A program made the position numbers and the translations under genes. From contig NZ_JAFMTY010000002.1 of the NCBI RefSeq assembly GCF_017329605.1, positions 104,751-168,750 of the forward strand: DNA of 64,000 nucleotides, in the 5' to 3' direction. Origin of the DNA: Alicyclobacillus fructus (GTDB taxonomy: Bacteria; Bacillota; Bacilli; Alicyclobacillales; Alicyclobacillaceae). The stretch's first letter is position 1. Each line of letters opens with the position of its first letter. Below the pieces are notes generated by a model, which saw only the letters and a list, made by a program, of their open reading frames with translations, was not told where the DNA came from and did no database searches. Positions 51,855 through 60,169 of the stretch are shown here, in pieces.

Positions 51855-52766
51855 ATGTTCGAGGCCCTTCGGGCTTTGGTCACGGTCGTATCGCTGGGCA
51901 GCGTATCGGAAGCGGCGCGAGCGCTCCATGTGACGCAACCGACGGTGACTCGCCAGATTCAGCAACTGGAACGTCACTTCGGCCAGGCCCTGTTCGATCG
52001 GAGCGGCAAACGGCTCGCGCTCACCCCGGCGGGCGAACGCGTGCACGCATATGCGCTCGAGGTCTTGCGCAAGCAGGAGGAGCTGGCGGAGTCGCTTCTC
52101 GAGATGTCGAATCCGGAGGCGGGACTGGTGCGCATCGGCGCTGGGCTTTCCCCAACCCTGTATCGCTTGCCCGCCATTGTGGCCCGGTACGCTTCGATGC
52201 ATCCGCGGGTGCGGTTTCAGGTTGTGACGGGATCGTCCAAAGTCACGTTGGAACGGCTGGCCTCGCGCGCGGTCGATCTCGCCATTGTAACGACGCCTCC
52301 CGAGAGCGACGCCGGGATCGCACAGGTGGCGCTCTGGCGAGACGAGCTTGTCGCCGTGGCGCCGGCAAATCATGCGCTCGCGGCGAAGCGGGCGACCATG
52401 GAGGAGTTGGCCAGGTATCCGCTCGTGGTCATGCACGGAGAATCGGGGCTGAGGCGGCAAATCGACGAACTTCTTCATCGGGCTGGTGTGGAGCGGCCGG
52501 CTCCACCCGTCATGGAGACCGACAGCCTCGAGGCCATGAACCGGTTCGTGCAGGCGGGCCTCGGCCTCGCCGTCGTGCCGTGGCCGGCTGTGGCGGACGA
52601 CGTGACGCAAGGGCGTTTGAAGCTCGTCCATATCGCCGGCTGCGATCTCGGCCAGCGTACCGTGACCTTGGTGTGGCGCAGAGAATCCCACGTCCCGGCT
52701 GCGGCATCGGCCTTCATCGCGTGGCTCGCGACGATGGGCGAAGCAGGCGCGCCCGAATTGCGGTAA
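51855..52766 (+). CDS. LysR-family transcriptional regulator
   Basis: A 303-residue regulator. The N-terminal HTH is FEALRALVTVVSLGSVSEAA, then RALHVTQPTVTRQIQQLERHFG and LFDRSGKRLALTPAGE. The periplasmic-binding-like effector domain includes VRIGAGLSPTLYRLPAIVARY and FVQAGLGLAVVPWPAV. ATG 51855 follows GGAGTGATC. It is divergent from purA and 21 bp upstream of a two-component system. The co-inducer is unknown. It likely represses itself through the palindrome at 51809-51824. Confidence 0.9.
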   Translation: MFEALRALVTVVSLGSVSEAARALHVTQPTVTRQIQQLERHFGQALFDRSGKRLALTPAGERVHAYALEVLRKQEELAESLLEMSNPEAGLVRIGAGLSPTLYRLPAIVARYASMHPRVRFQVVTGSSKVTLERLASRAVDLAIVTTPPESDAGIAQVALWRDELVAVAPANHALAAKRATMEELARYPLVVMHGESGLRRQIDELLHRAGVERPAPPVMETDSLEAMNRFVQAGLGLAVVPWPAVADDVTQGRLKLVHIAGCDLGQRTVTLVWRRESHVPAAASAFIAWLATMGEAGAPELR

Positions 52767-52787
52767 GATGAGGGCGGTGATCAAGCG

Positions 52788-53453
52788 ATGCGGGTCCTGA
52801 TTGTCGAGGACGAGCCCGGGCTGGTGGAGTTTCTTCGGCTGGAGCTGGAGCTCTCGGGCGTGGAAGTGGACGTGGCGATGGACGCGGAGACCGCGCTCGA
52901 CCGGGTGAGATCGCAGTCGTACGACCTGTTGCTCGTGGACATCGTCCTGCCCGGCATGAGCGGCCTGGATCTGTGCCGCGAGGTGCGGGCGTTTTCGAAC
53001 GTGCCCATCATGATGCTCACGGCTCGCGGCGCGGTGGCGGATCGCGTGGGAGGTCTGGACGCGGGCGCGGACGACTACCTGGTCAAGCCGTTTGCCATCG
53101 AGGAGCTGTGGGCGCGGATGCGGGCCATTCGGCGGCGATACGAGACAAGCGGCGCTCCGTTCCGGTTTGGCGACACGACGGTGCATCTCGACACGCACCG
53201 CGTGGTCCACCGGGGTCAGGAGGTCGATCTCACCGCGCGAGAGTACGACCTTTTGCTCTACCTGCTCCGCAATGTGAATCGCACGTGTTCGCGCCAGGAG
53301 TTGTTGGAGCGGGTCTGGGGATTTCAGGCGCCTGGCGACACCAACGTCGTCGACGTGTATATCGGCTATCTTCGGCAAAAGTTGGATCCTGAACGCCGTC
53401 ACATCAAGACGGTGCGGGGGCAGGGTTACCGGCTCGAGGTCGAAGAGCCATGA
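52788..53453 (+). CDS. OmpR-family response regulator
   Basis: A 221-residue two-component regulator. The receiver has the phosphoacceptor Asp51 (LLLVDIVLPGMSGLDLC) with acidic pair ED at 7-8, switch Thr in MMLTARG and Lys in YLVKPFAIEEL. The C-terminal winged helix has LTAREYDLLLYLLRN, RQELLERVWG and the wing VRGQGYRLE. ATG 52788. Its stop overlaps the sensor kinase ATG (ATGA). Confidence 0.93.
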   Translation: MRVLIVEDEPGLVEFLRLELELSGVEVDVAMDAETALDRVRSQSYDLLLVDIVLPGMSGLDLCREVRAFSNVPIMMLTARGAVADRVGGLDAGADDYLVKPFAIEELWARMRAIRRRYETSGAPFRFGDTTVHLDTHRVVHRGQEVDLTAREYDLLLYLLRNVNRTCSRQELLERVWGFQAPGDTNVVDVYIGYLRQKLDPERRHIKTVRGQGYRLEVEEP

Positions 53454-54916
53454 GGTGGCGAGGAGGCGCGAAGCGACGGAGCATCGAGGGGACGTTGCTC
53501 ATCTGGAGCACGGTGTGGTGCGCGATCGTGCTTTTGGTATTCACCACTTTGTTCATGGTGTCGTACGAAGCCACGAGCCTCGTCGGGCAAAAGCGGATTA
53601 TGGACCTCGAGATGGCGACGCTTCTCGGTCAAGGCGCCGATCGGCTGGCGGAGGAGACGGTGACCACCACGTGGGACCGGTATGCGGCCGCGACGGATTC
53701 GGTCATCCGCCTCACCGATGCCCAGGGAAACGTGCTATTTCAAATCATGGGACCGGTCTTCACGGGCCCGGTGGTGGACGAGATCGCGGCGAGAGTCCCG
53801 ATGCCTGCCCCAGGGCCGAACTTCGCGAAACCGCACTGGAGCTATCCTTATGCGTGGCGCGACGCCAACGGCTTTCACCGGGTGGTGGCGCTCACGGAGG
53901 GGGTGCGGTTTGAGAATGGGGGCTATGGACAGCTCTCGATTTACACCTTGCTCGACCCGATTCGCCAGGCCACGCTGCATATGCTCGCGGTGTTTGTCGT
54001 CTTGGACGCGGCCGTGATCGCGCTGTTCGCGGTGGGCATGCGCATTCTCATCGAGCGGGGATTTCGACCGCTCGCGCGCCTGATGGCGGGCATTCAGCAG
54101 GTGGAGTGGCGAAGGTCGGGCCGGCTGTCCTTCTCGGACCTGCCGCCGGAGCTCATGTCGCTGCAGGCGTCGGTGAACCAGATGCTCGACCGGATCGACG
54201 TGGCGATGGACGAACAGCGCCGGTTCGTGGCCGACGCGTCCCACGAGTTGCGCACGCCACTTGCCATCATCGCGGGGCACGCCAACCTCCTGCGCCGCTG
54301 GGGGCGCGACAACCCGCGCGTGTGGGAACCCGCGGTGAGAAACATCGTGCTCGAGGTGGGACGTCTGCAGCGGCTGGTGGACGAACTCCTGGCGCTCTCC
54401 AACCTGGATCAGGTTGAGGACCTGCCGGTGGGCGGGGGCATGGGTCAGGCAGAGATGGACGAATTATTCGCGCGTCTGCGGGATGACGCGCTCTTGCTCC
54501 GCCCCGACCTGGAAATCGAGGTGAGCGTGCATCTCACGAGGGGAGGGCGCGTCGCCATCCAGTCGGATCGGCTGCGACAAGTGTTGGTGGGGCTTGTCGA
54601 CAACGCCATGCGCCACACCCCGGAGGGCGGGTGGATCCGGCTCATGGCGCGCGAGGAGGCCGCGACGGCGCGCATCACGGTGTCCGACAGCGGCGAGGGC
54701 ATTCCGGAAGACGTGCTGCCGCACGTGTTCGAGCGGTTTTACCGCGGTGACGCGGCACGGCGGGAGGGCCAGGGCGCCGGACTTGGGCTCGCCATCTCCA
54801 AGCAGGTCATCGAGCGGTACCGCGGGCAAATTTACGTGCGAAGCGCCGTCGGGAGGGGGACGACTGTCGTCATCGTGCTTCCGCTGATCGGCGTTCGAAA
54901 CCATTCGGGAGGATGA
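53450..54916 (+). CDS. Sensor histidine kinase
   Basis: A 488-residue membrane kinase. TM1 (LIWSTVWCAIVLLVFTTLFMV, ~residues 17-37) and TM2 (TLHMLAVFVVLDAAVIALFAV) flank a ~140-residue extracytoplasmic sensor region. A HAMP-like linker, H-box FVADASHELRTPLAIIAGH, N-box LVDNAMRHTPEGG and G-boxes (DSGEGIPEDVLPHVFERFYR; GAGLGLAISKQVI) follow. It pairs with the preceding regulator. Its own stop overlaps the ATG of the lipoyl transferase gene, so three genes are coupled. The stimulus is unknown. Confidence 0.93.
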   Translation: MRWRGGAKRRSIEGTLLIWSTVWCAIVLLVFTTLFMVSYEATSLVGQKRIMDLEMATLLGQGADRLAEETVTTTWDRYAAATDSVIRLTDAQGNVLFQIMGPVFTGPVVDEIAARVPMPAPGPNFAKPHWSYPYAWRDANGFHRVVALTEGVRFENGGYGQLSIYTLLDPIRQATLHMLAVFVVLDAAVIALFAVGMRILIERGFRPLARLMAGIQQVEWRRSGRLSFSDLPPELMSLQASVNQMLDRIDVAMDEQRRFVADASHELRTPLAIIAGHANLLRRWGRDNPRVWEPAVRNIVLEVGRLQRLVDELLALSNLDQVEDLPVGGGMGQAEMDELFARLRDDALLLRPDLEIEVSVHLTRGGRVAIQSDRLRQVLVGLVDNAMRHTPEGGWIRLMAREEAATARITVSDSGEGIPEDVLPHVFERFYRGDAARREGQGAGLGLAISKQVIERYRGQIYVRSAVGRGTTVVIVLPLIGVRNHSGG

Positions 54917-55701
54917 GGACGATGACGTCATGGGATCCGCTGTGGCCGAGCGAGGTGGAGCTGTCCGTCGACGAGGTGCCCGACTCGCCGCTCGACAACA
55001 TCCTTTACGACGACAAGCTCGGCGAACAGGTGGCGCGCCGCGAGCGGCTGCCTGTGGTGCGCGTCTGGCGGCACCTTCCGGTGACGGGCCTCGTCGTCAG
55101 CCGGCGAGACGTGGCAGGGCCTGCGGGGCAGATGGCCATGGCCCGCATGGAATCGGAAGGATGGCCGCTCTTCGTGCGGTCCACGGGCGGGACCGCCGTG
55201 CCGCACGGAGAAGGGATGCTGAACCTGTCGCTTGTCTTTCCGCGTCAGGCGGAAGGGGCGACCACGGATCGGTACTATCGACTGTTGTGCCAGCCGCTCG
55301 TGGAGTGGCTTCGCGGGCTTCGGCTCGACGCCGAGATGACCGATGTTCCGGGGAGCTATTGCGACGGCAACTACAACGTCGCCATTCGCGGGCGGAAGGT
55401 CGTGGGCACGGCACAGGCGTGGCGCGGAGGATTGGCGGGCATGGCCTCGCGCCATCCTGGCTACGTGCTCGCCCACGGTTGCATCAGCATTTCGGTCGAT
55501 CTCGACGCCGCCATCGCCGCGATTCAGCGCTTCTATCGCTACGCCGGGCGAGACGAGGTGCGCATCGAGCGGGACAAGGCCACCACCCTGGCCGAGGCCT
55601 CTTCGGCGGCGTGGACGAGCGGTGCGGCCAAAGCTTCGCTCGTCGACTTTCTCCTGAGCCGCTTGCCGGAGGTGGGTGTCACGCCTCGCCTCGGCCCGTG
55701 A
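54913..55701 (+). CDS. LipL-like octanoyl/lipoyl transferase (BPL_LplA_LipB family)
   Basis: A 262-residue cofactor-transferase fold. RSTGGTAVPHGEGMLNLSL (residues ~89-107) is the lipoyl-binding signature. GSYCDGNYNVAI with Cys150, then GRKVVGTAQ with Lys162, place the catalytic Cys/Lys as in LipM/LipL of B. subtilis. Such enzymes move octanoyl or lipoyl groups onto GcvH or E2 subunits. LipL, LipM and LplJ are not separable with certainty by eye. ATG 54913 overlaps the sensor kinase stop, an unusual link between lipoylation and a two-component system. It overlaps the convergent kinase gene by 23 bp. Confidence 0.75.
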   Translation: MRTMTSWDPLWPSEVELSVDEVPDSPLDNILYDDKLGEQVARRERLPVVRVWRHLPVTGLVVSRRDVAGPAGQMAMARMESEGWPLFVRSTGGTAVPHGEGMLNLSLVFPRQAEGATTDRYYRLLCQPLVEWLRGLRLDAEMTDVPGSYCDGNYNVAIRGRKVVGTAQAWRGGLAGMASRHPGYVLAHGCISISVDLDAAIAAIQRFYRYAGRDEVRIERDKATTLAEASSAAWTSGAAKASLVDFLLSRLPEVGVTPRLGP

Positions 55702-56968
55702 CCTCGTCTTCGTCGGATCCGGAGAGCCGTTTCGGCGGGAGCGGGAGTTCCACGCGCACCGTGGTGCCCTTGCCGATGCCCTCGCTTGCAATGGAAATTT
55801 TCCCTCCGTGCGCCTCGACGATCCACTTGGCGATGGACAGCCCAAGCCCCGTCCCCTTGGCTTCGCCGTGGCGCGATCTCGCCGTGTCGACCGTGTAAAA
55901 GCGGTCGAACACGCGCTCCAAATGCTCCTTGGCGATCCCGATGCCGGTATCGCGGACGGACAGAATCGCCTGGTTTCGGCTGCGCACCGCGGCGATCTCG
56001 ACCTTGCCTCCCGCATCGGTGAATTTCATGGCGTTGTCGATCAAGATCACCAGCAGCTGATGCAGGCGGTCGCGATCGCCCAACACGACGAGCGGCTCCT
56101 CGGCCCGCACGGACAGCTCAATCCCGCGCATGTCGGCGATAGTCTCGTACAGATCGTGGATGCGGTCCAGCAACTCGTTCAGGGAGACGGGCCGCCGCTC
56201 CACCGGCATGCGCTCCGAGTCCGACCGGGCAAGCGTCAGCAAGTCCTGCACCAGCTTCGCGAGGCGTCGCGCCTCGCCGTGCGCATTGTTCAACCACTCC
56301 AGGTTTTCCTCGACGGTTTGATCCGTGTGTTCCATCACGATGCCCAGATTCGACTGGATAACCGCGAGCGGCGTCCTCAATTCGTGGGACGCATCGGCTA
56401 CAAACTCGAGCTGGCGTTGAAAGGCCCTGCGGATGGGCTGCAACATGCGCTCCGACAAGATGAAGCCGACGAGTGTCGCCCCGCAAATGCCAAACAGTCC
56501 CACGATGACGATCACGGAACGCAGATCGCTCAAGGCCCGCACCGTCTGCGTGTCGTCGAGGACCGTCGCCACATAAGCAGGTCCCCCCGATCCCGCCGCG
56601 ATGGGCAGCTCGTACACGCGATAGTGCTCCCCCTGGTACGTGAAATTGAAAAACATGGGGCGATCCGTCGACCGACTCAGGCGGTTCTCCAACGCGTCCG
56701 CGAGGTCGGAATCGGCCAGCGACGTGTAAATGCCGTTGTCCGCGAGGACAAAGTTGATTTCCGGCGATCCCGTCGACGCGAAGCTCGGAATGCCCGTCAG
56801 CACGGCCGTGTTGGCCACTCGGTAGGCCGCCTGGCGCAGGGTGAAGTCGATGCTGCGCATCACAAAGCCGCGAATGATCCCGAAGAGTGCGAGCGACGTA
56901 ATGCTGTACAGGATCACCAAGAGGACGACCGTCAACAGGGTCAGCCGTAGGCTCAGCCGCTTAAACAA
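55679..56968 (-). CDS. Sensor histidine kinase (second system)
   Basis: A 429-residue membrane kinase. TM1 (LTLLTVVLLVILYSITSLALFGII) lies near residues 9-32, followed by an extracellular sensor of ~120 residues, then TM2 (VIVVGLFGICGATLVGFIL). The H-box is FVADASHELRTPLAVIQSN. The N-box region LVILIDNAMKFTDAGG and G-boxes DTGIGIAKEHLERVFDRFY and GTGLGLSIAKWIVEAHGG follow. It lies 15 bp after its regulator on the same strand. It is not closely similar to the kinase at 53450 in its sensor region. Confidence 0.92.
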   Translation of the reverse strand: MFKRLSLRLTLLTVVLLVILYSITSLALFGIIRGFVMRSIDFTLRQAAYRVANTAVLTGIPSFASTGSPEINFVLADNGIYTSLADSDLADALENRLSRSTDRPMFFNFTYQGEHYRVYELPIAAGSGGPAYVATVLDDTQTVRALSDLRSVIVIVGLFGICGATLVGFILSERMLQPIRRAFQRQLEFVADASHELRTPLAVIQSNLGIVMEHTDQTVEENLEWLNNAHGEARRLAKLVQDLLTLARSDSERMPVERRPVSLNELLDRIHDLYETIADMRGIELSVRAEEPLVVLGDRDRLHQLLVILIDNAMKFTDAGGKVEIAAVRSRNQAILSVRDTGIGIAKEHLERVFDRFYTVDTARSRHGEAKGTGLGLSIAKWIVEAHGGKISIASEGIGKGTTVRVELPLPPKRLSGSDEDEVTGRGEA

Positions 56969-56983
56969 GCCGCACGTCCCTTC

Positions 56984-57679
56984 TCACGCCTTGCGGCCCG
57001 CCGCCGGGTCCGGGTGGAACATATATCCCACGCCCCGCACGGTGGTGATGTACGACGGCAGGTTGGGCTCGTCGATCTTCTTCCGCAAGAAGTGCACGTA
57101 GTTTTCCACCGCATTGCCAATGACGTCCGCGTCCGGCCCCCAGACGCGATCGAGAATGACCTCTTTGGACAGAACTTTGTTTGGATTGCGGATGAACAGT
57201 TCGAGCAATTGGAACTCCTTGGCCGTCAGCGCCAGGGGTTCCCCGTTGCGCGTGACGGTTCGAGTGTTAAGATCGAGTCGAAACGGGCCCGCCTCGATGG
57301 CGTCACCGCCGGCCAGTTGGCCGGTGCGCCGCGACAGGGCCCGCACGCGCGCCAGAAGCTCCTTGTTGTCAAACGGCTTGACCAGATAGTCGTCGGCGCC
57401 TGCGTCGAGGCCCGTGACGCGGTCCTCGACCGTATCTTTGGCGGTGAGGAGCAGCACGGGGGTCTGAAGACCCGCTTTGCGCATGGCGCGCAAGATGTCG
57501 AGGCCGCTCATCTTCGGCAGCATGATGTCCAAAATGGCGAGATCGTAGCTGTCGGTGAGGGCGAGATCGCAGCCGGTTTCGCCGTCGTGAGCGACGTCGA
57601 CCGCGTACTGGTGTTCTTTGAGAAGTTGCTTGAGTGCGGACGCGAGCCGCACCTCGTCTTCGACGAGCAGAATGCGCAT
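56984..57679 (-). CDS. OmpR-family response regulator (second system)
   Basis: A 231-residue regulator. Receiver with Asp51 (LAILDIMLPKMSGLDIL), Thr in VLLLTAKD and Lys in YLVKPFDNKELLARVRAL. The OmpR DNA-binding domain has LTAKEFQLLELFIRN, SKEVILDRVWG and TVRGVGYMF. The ATG at 57679 is preceded by GGGAGGT. Its promoter region contains tandem GCTTGAA repeats, a possible self-binding site. Confidence 0.93.
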   Translation of the reverse strand: MRILLVEDEVRLASALKQLLKEHQYAVDVAHDGETGCDLALTDSYDLAILDIMLPKMSGLDILRAMRKAGLQTPVLLLTAKDTVEDRVTGLDAGADDYLVKPFDNKELLARVRALSRRTGQLAGGDAIEAGPFRLDLNTRTVTRNGEPLALTAKEFQLLELFIRNPNKVLSKEVILDRVWGPDADVIGNAVENYVHFLRKKIDEPNLPSYITTVRGVGYMFHPDPAAGRKA

Positions 57680-58141
57680 TGGATAACCTCCCGCGTGGTT
57701 CGGTGCCTCGGAACTGGACCGCTTTTATTGTACACTGCAGGCTTGAACGCCGCTTGAAACGCAGCGAGCACAGGTCTTTGAAGAAATCGGGGATATCCAA
57801 ATGTTTGCGCTTTCGTAAGATTTCTTGCCGCTTCGGCAGCTCCGCCGGTCAGACGGGATGGTAAGAGAATTCTTAGTTTCCTACGAAGGCTGGAGAAAGC
57901 GGCGAAAGTTCGCGATTCTTGTCGTTTTGGGATGGAAATACGTGCTGGCCTTGCCTGTCGCGCTCCTTTACACGGAGGCTGGCCGTCGATACAATTTGCG
58001 CTATACTAGGCACGGTACGTGCATGGTCAGCTGCGATTTCGGACGCAGGACGAGACTCCGAATGCACTCATGTGACGTTGTCATACAGGTTCCGAAATCG
58101 AAACTGAAAGTTGACGCTTCGACAGATGGGAGGGGCAAGAC
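57680..58141. promoter_or_regulatory. Divergent promoter region of response regulator and opp operon
   Basis: A 462-bp gap without a supported gene. For the minus-strand regulator, TACAAT (complement of 57727-57732) is a good -10; behind it lie two near-identical 11-bp repeats (57741-57751, 57752-57762) of GCTTGAA type. For the opp operon, TATACT at 58002-58007 is a likely -10 with a weak -35 near 57979. The leader from there to 58142 is about 130 nt. Short frames at 57825-58175 overlap both and lack ribosome sites. Confidence 0.45.
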
Positions 58142-59107
58142 GTGGCCGAACCGCTCCTCGCGATTCGCGACTTGAAGACGTACTTCGTGAGCAAACAGGC
58201 GACGGTCAAGGCGGTCGACGGGATCGACATCGAAGTCGACCGCGGGCAGGTCGTCTGCATCGTGGGCGAGTCGGGCTGCGGCAAGAGCATGACGTCGCTG
58301 TCCATTATGCGGCTCGTGCCTCGGCCGTACGGGAAGATTGTCGGAGGGCAGATTCTGTTCGACGGCAGGGATCTCCTTCAGCTGAGCGACCGCGAAATGG
58401 CGGACGTGCGCGGCAGCGAGATCGCGATGATCTTCCAGGAGCCGATGACCGCGCTCAACCCGGTGCTCAGCATCGGCACGCAAATTTCGGAAGTTTTGGT
58501 TCGGCACCGAGGGGTGCCGAAACGCGAAGCGCTGGATCGCGCGATTGAAATGCTCAAGTTTGTGGGCGTTCCGCGGGCGGAGCAGATTGTGCGCGAATAT
58601 CCCCATCAGCTTTCGGGCGGCATGCGGCAGCGCGTCATGATCGCCATGGCGATGATCTGCGAGCCCAAGCTGCTCATCGCGGACGAGCCCACCACCGCGC
58701 TTGACGTGACCATCCAGGCCCAGGTTCTCGATCTCATGAAGAAAATGAGGCGCGAGACGAGTACCGCCATCATCCTCATCACCCACGATCTCGGGGTGGT
58801 GGCCGACATGGCCGATCACGTCGTGGTCATGTACGCGGGCCAGGTGGTGGAGTCCGTGGATGCCGACACGCTGTTCTCGGAACCCAAGCACCCGTACACG
58901 CGCGCGCTGATGGATTCCATCCCCTCGCTCGAAGAGGACAAGGACGTGCTCTACTCCATTCCGGGGACGGTGCCGAGCGCCGCGAACTTCCCGAAGGGGT
59001 GCCGGTTCGCCGAGCGATGCCCCATCGCCAAGCCGTCCTGCTTCGAGAAGATGCCTGAGTTGCGCGAAGTGGCTCCGGGTCACTTGGTCCGTTGCGATCT
59101 CGTCTGA
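58142..59107 (+). CDS. oppD: Oligopeptide ABC transporter ATP-binding protein OppD
   Basis: A 321-residue ATPase. Walker [13 protein letters not shown] signature [15 protein letters not shown], Walker [14 protein letters not shown] and H-loop [14 protein letters not shown] are intact. The C-terminal oligo-HPY region has [14 protein letters not shown], a Cys cluster that in relatives can hold an Fe-S cluster. GTG 58142 follows GGGAGGGG. It is the first gene of oppDFACB, supplying one of two ATPases for peptide uptake. Confidence 0.9.
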   Translation: MAEPLLAIRDLKTYFVSKQATVKAVDGIDIEVDRGQVVCIVGESGCGKSMTSLSIMRLVPRPYGKIVGGQILFDGRDLLQLSDREMADVRGSEIAMIFQEPMTALNPVLSIGTQISEVLVRHRGVPKREALDRAIEMLKFVGVPRAEQIVREYPHQLSGGMRQRVMIAMAMICEPKLLIADEPTTALDVTIQAQVLDLMKKMRRETSTAIILITHDLGVVADMADHVVVMYAGQVVESVDADTLFSEPKHPYTRALMDSIPSLEEDKDVLYSIPGTVPSAANFPKGCRFAERCPIAKPSCFEKMPELREVAPGHLVRCDLV

Positions 59108-59124
59108 CAGAAAGGAGGGAGCGC

Positions 59125-60093
59125 ATGAGCGAGTACGTGCTCGAAGTCCAGGATCTGAAAAAGTACTTTCCGATTAAATCCGGCCTTCTGAAGCGTACCG
59201 TGGGCCACGTTCGCGCCGTGGACGGCGTCTCGTTCCAGGTCAAGCCCGGCGAGACGCTCGGCATCGTGGGCGAATCGGGCTGCGGCAAGTCGACCACGGG
59301 CCGCATGATTATGCGGTTGACGACGCCGACGTCGGGGAAAATCATCCTGGACGGCAAGGACATCACGCACGCCAAGGGGGAGGAGCTCCGAGCCAGCCGG
59401 CGCAAGTCGCAGATGGTGTTCCAGGACCCTTACGCCTCCTTGAATCCGCGGATGTCAGTTGGGGAGAGTATCGCGGAGCCGCTCATCGTCAACAAGGTGC
59501 TATCCAAGTCGGAGGCGTTCGAGCGAGCGGGCGAGCTGCTCAAGACCGTCGGCCTGCGCCCGAGTGACATCAACCGCTATCCACACGAGTTTTCGGGTGG
59601 GCAGCGCCAGCGCATCGGCATCGCGCGGGCGCTCGCGTTGAATCCGAAGCTCATCGTCGCGGACGAGGCGGTCTCCGCGCTCGACGTGTCCATTCAGTCG
59701 CAGATCTTGAATCTGCTGATGGACCTGAAACATCAGTTCAACCTGTCGTACCTGTTCATCTCGCACAACCTGGCGGTGGTGCGGCACATCAGCGATCGCG
59801 TGGGCGTGATGTATCTCGGTCATCTGGTCGAGATCGGCCCCAAGCATTCGCTGTATCAGGATCCGCTGCACCCGTACACGCAGGCGCTTCTTTCGGCCGC
59901 GCCCGAACCCAGGCGGACCAAGCGCCGCGAGCGGATCATCCTGCAGGGCGACGTGCCGAGCCCGGCGAACCCGCCGTCCGGATGTCCGTTCCACACGCGC
60001 TGCCCGCGCGTGATGGATGTGTGCCGTGAGACCATGCCGAAACCGGTCCAAGTTCATCCGGATCACTGGGTCGCCTGCCATCTGCATGGCTGA
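59125..60093 (+). CDS. oppF: Oligopeptide ABC transporter ATP-binding protein OppF
   Basis: A 322-residue second ATPase. Walker [10 protein letters not shown], signature [15 protein letters not shown], Walker [14 protein letters not shown] and H-loop [13 protein letters not shown] are present, with C-terminal [14 protein letters not shown]. The Ala after DE (DEAVSAL) is the usual OppF form. ATG 59125 with AAAGGAGGG upstream, 17 bp after oppD. Confidence 0.92.
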   Translation: MSEYVLEVQDLKKYFPIKSGLLKRTVGHVRAVDGVSFQVKPGETLGIVGESGCGKSTTGRMIMRLTTPTSGKIILDGKDITHAKGEELRASRRKSQMVFQDPYASLNPRMSVGESIAEPLIVNKVLSKSEAFERAGELLKTVGLRPSDINRYPHEFSGGQRQRIGIARALALNPKLIVADEAVSALDVSIQSQILNLLMDLKHQFNLSYLFISHNLAVVRHISDRVGVMYLGHLVEIGPKHSLYQDPLHPYTQALLSAAPEPRRTKRRERIILQGDVPSPANPPSGCPFHTRCPRVMDVCRETMPKPVQVHPDHWVACHLHG

Positions 60094-60169
60094 AGCGGTA
60101 CGACGCGGTGCATGAACTTCCCCCGGTTTCGAGACCCTAGGGGCAGGGTTCGTCAAAGGGGGAAGTTCG

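Noticed and set aside
51748..51883. Longer N-terminus for PurA
   Set aside because: Would run through the palindrome and divergent promoter; the conserved protein starts at 51748 with a strong ribosome site.
57825..58175. 116-codon frame upstream of oppD
   Set aside because: No ribosome site, basic composition without pattern, and it overlaps the promoter and the start of oppD.
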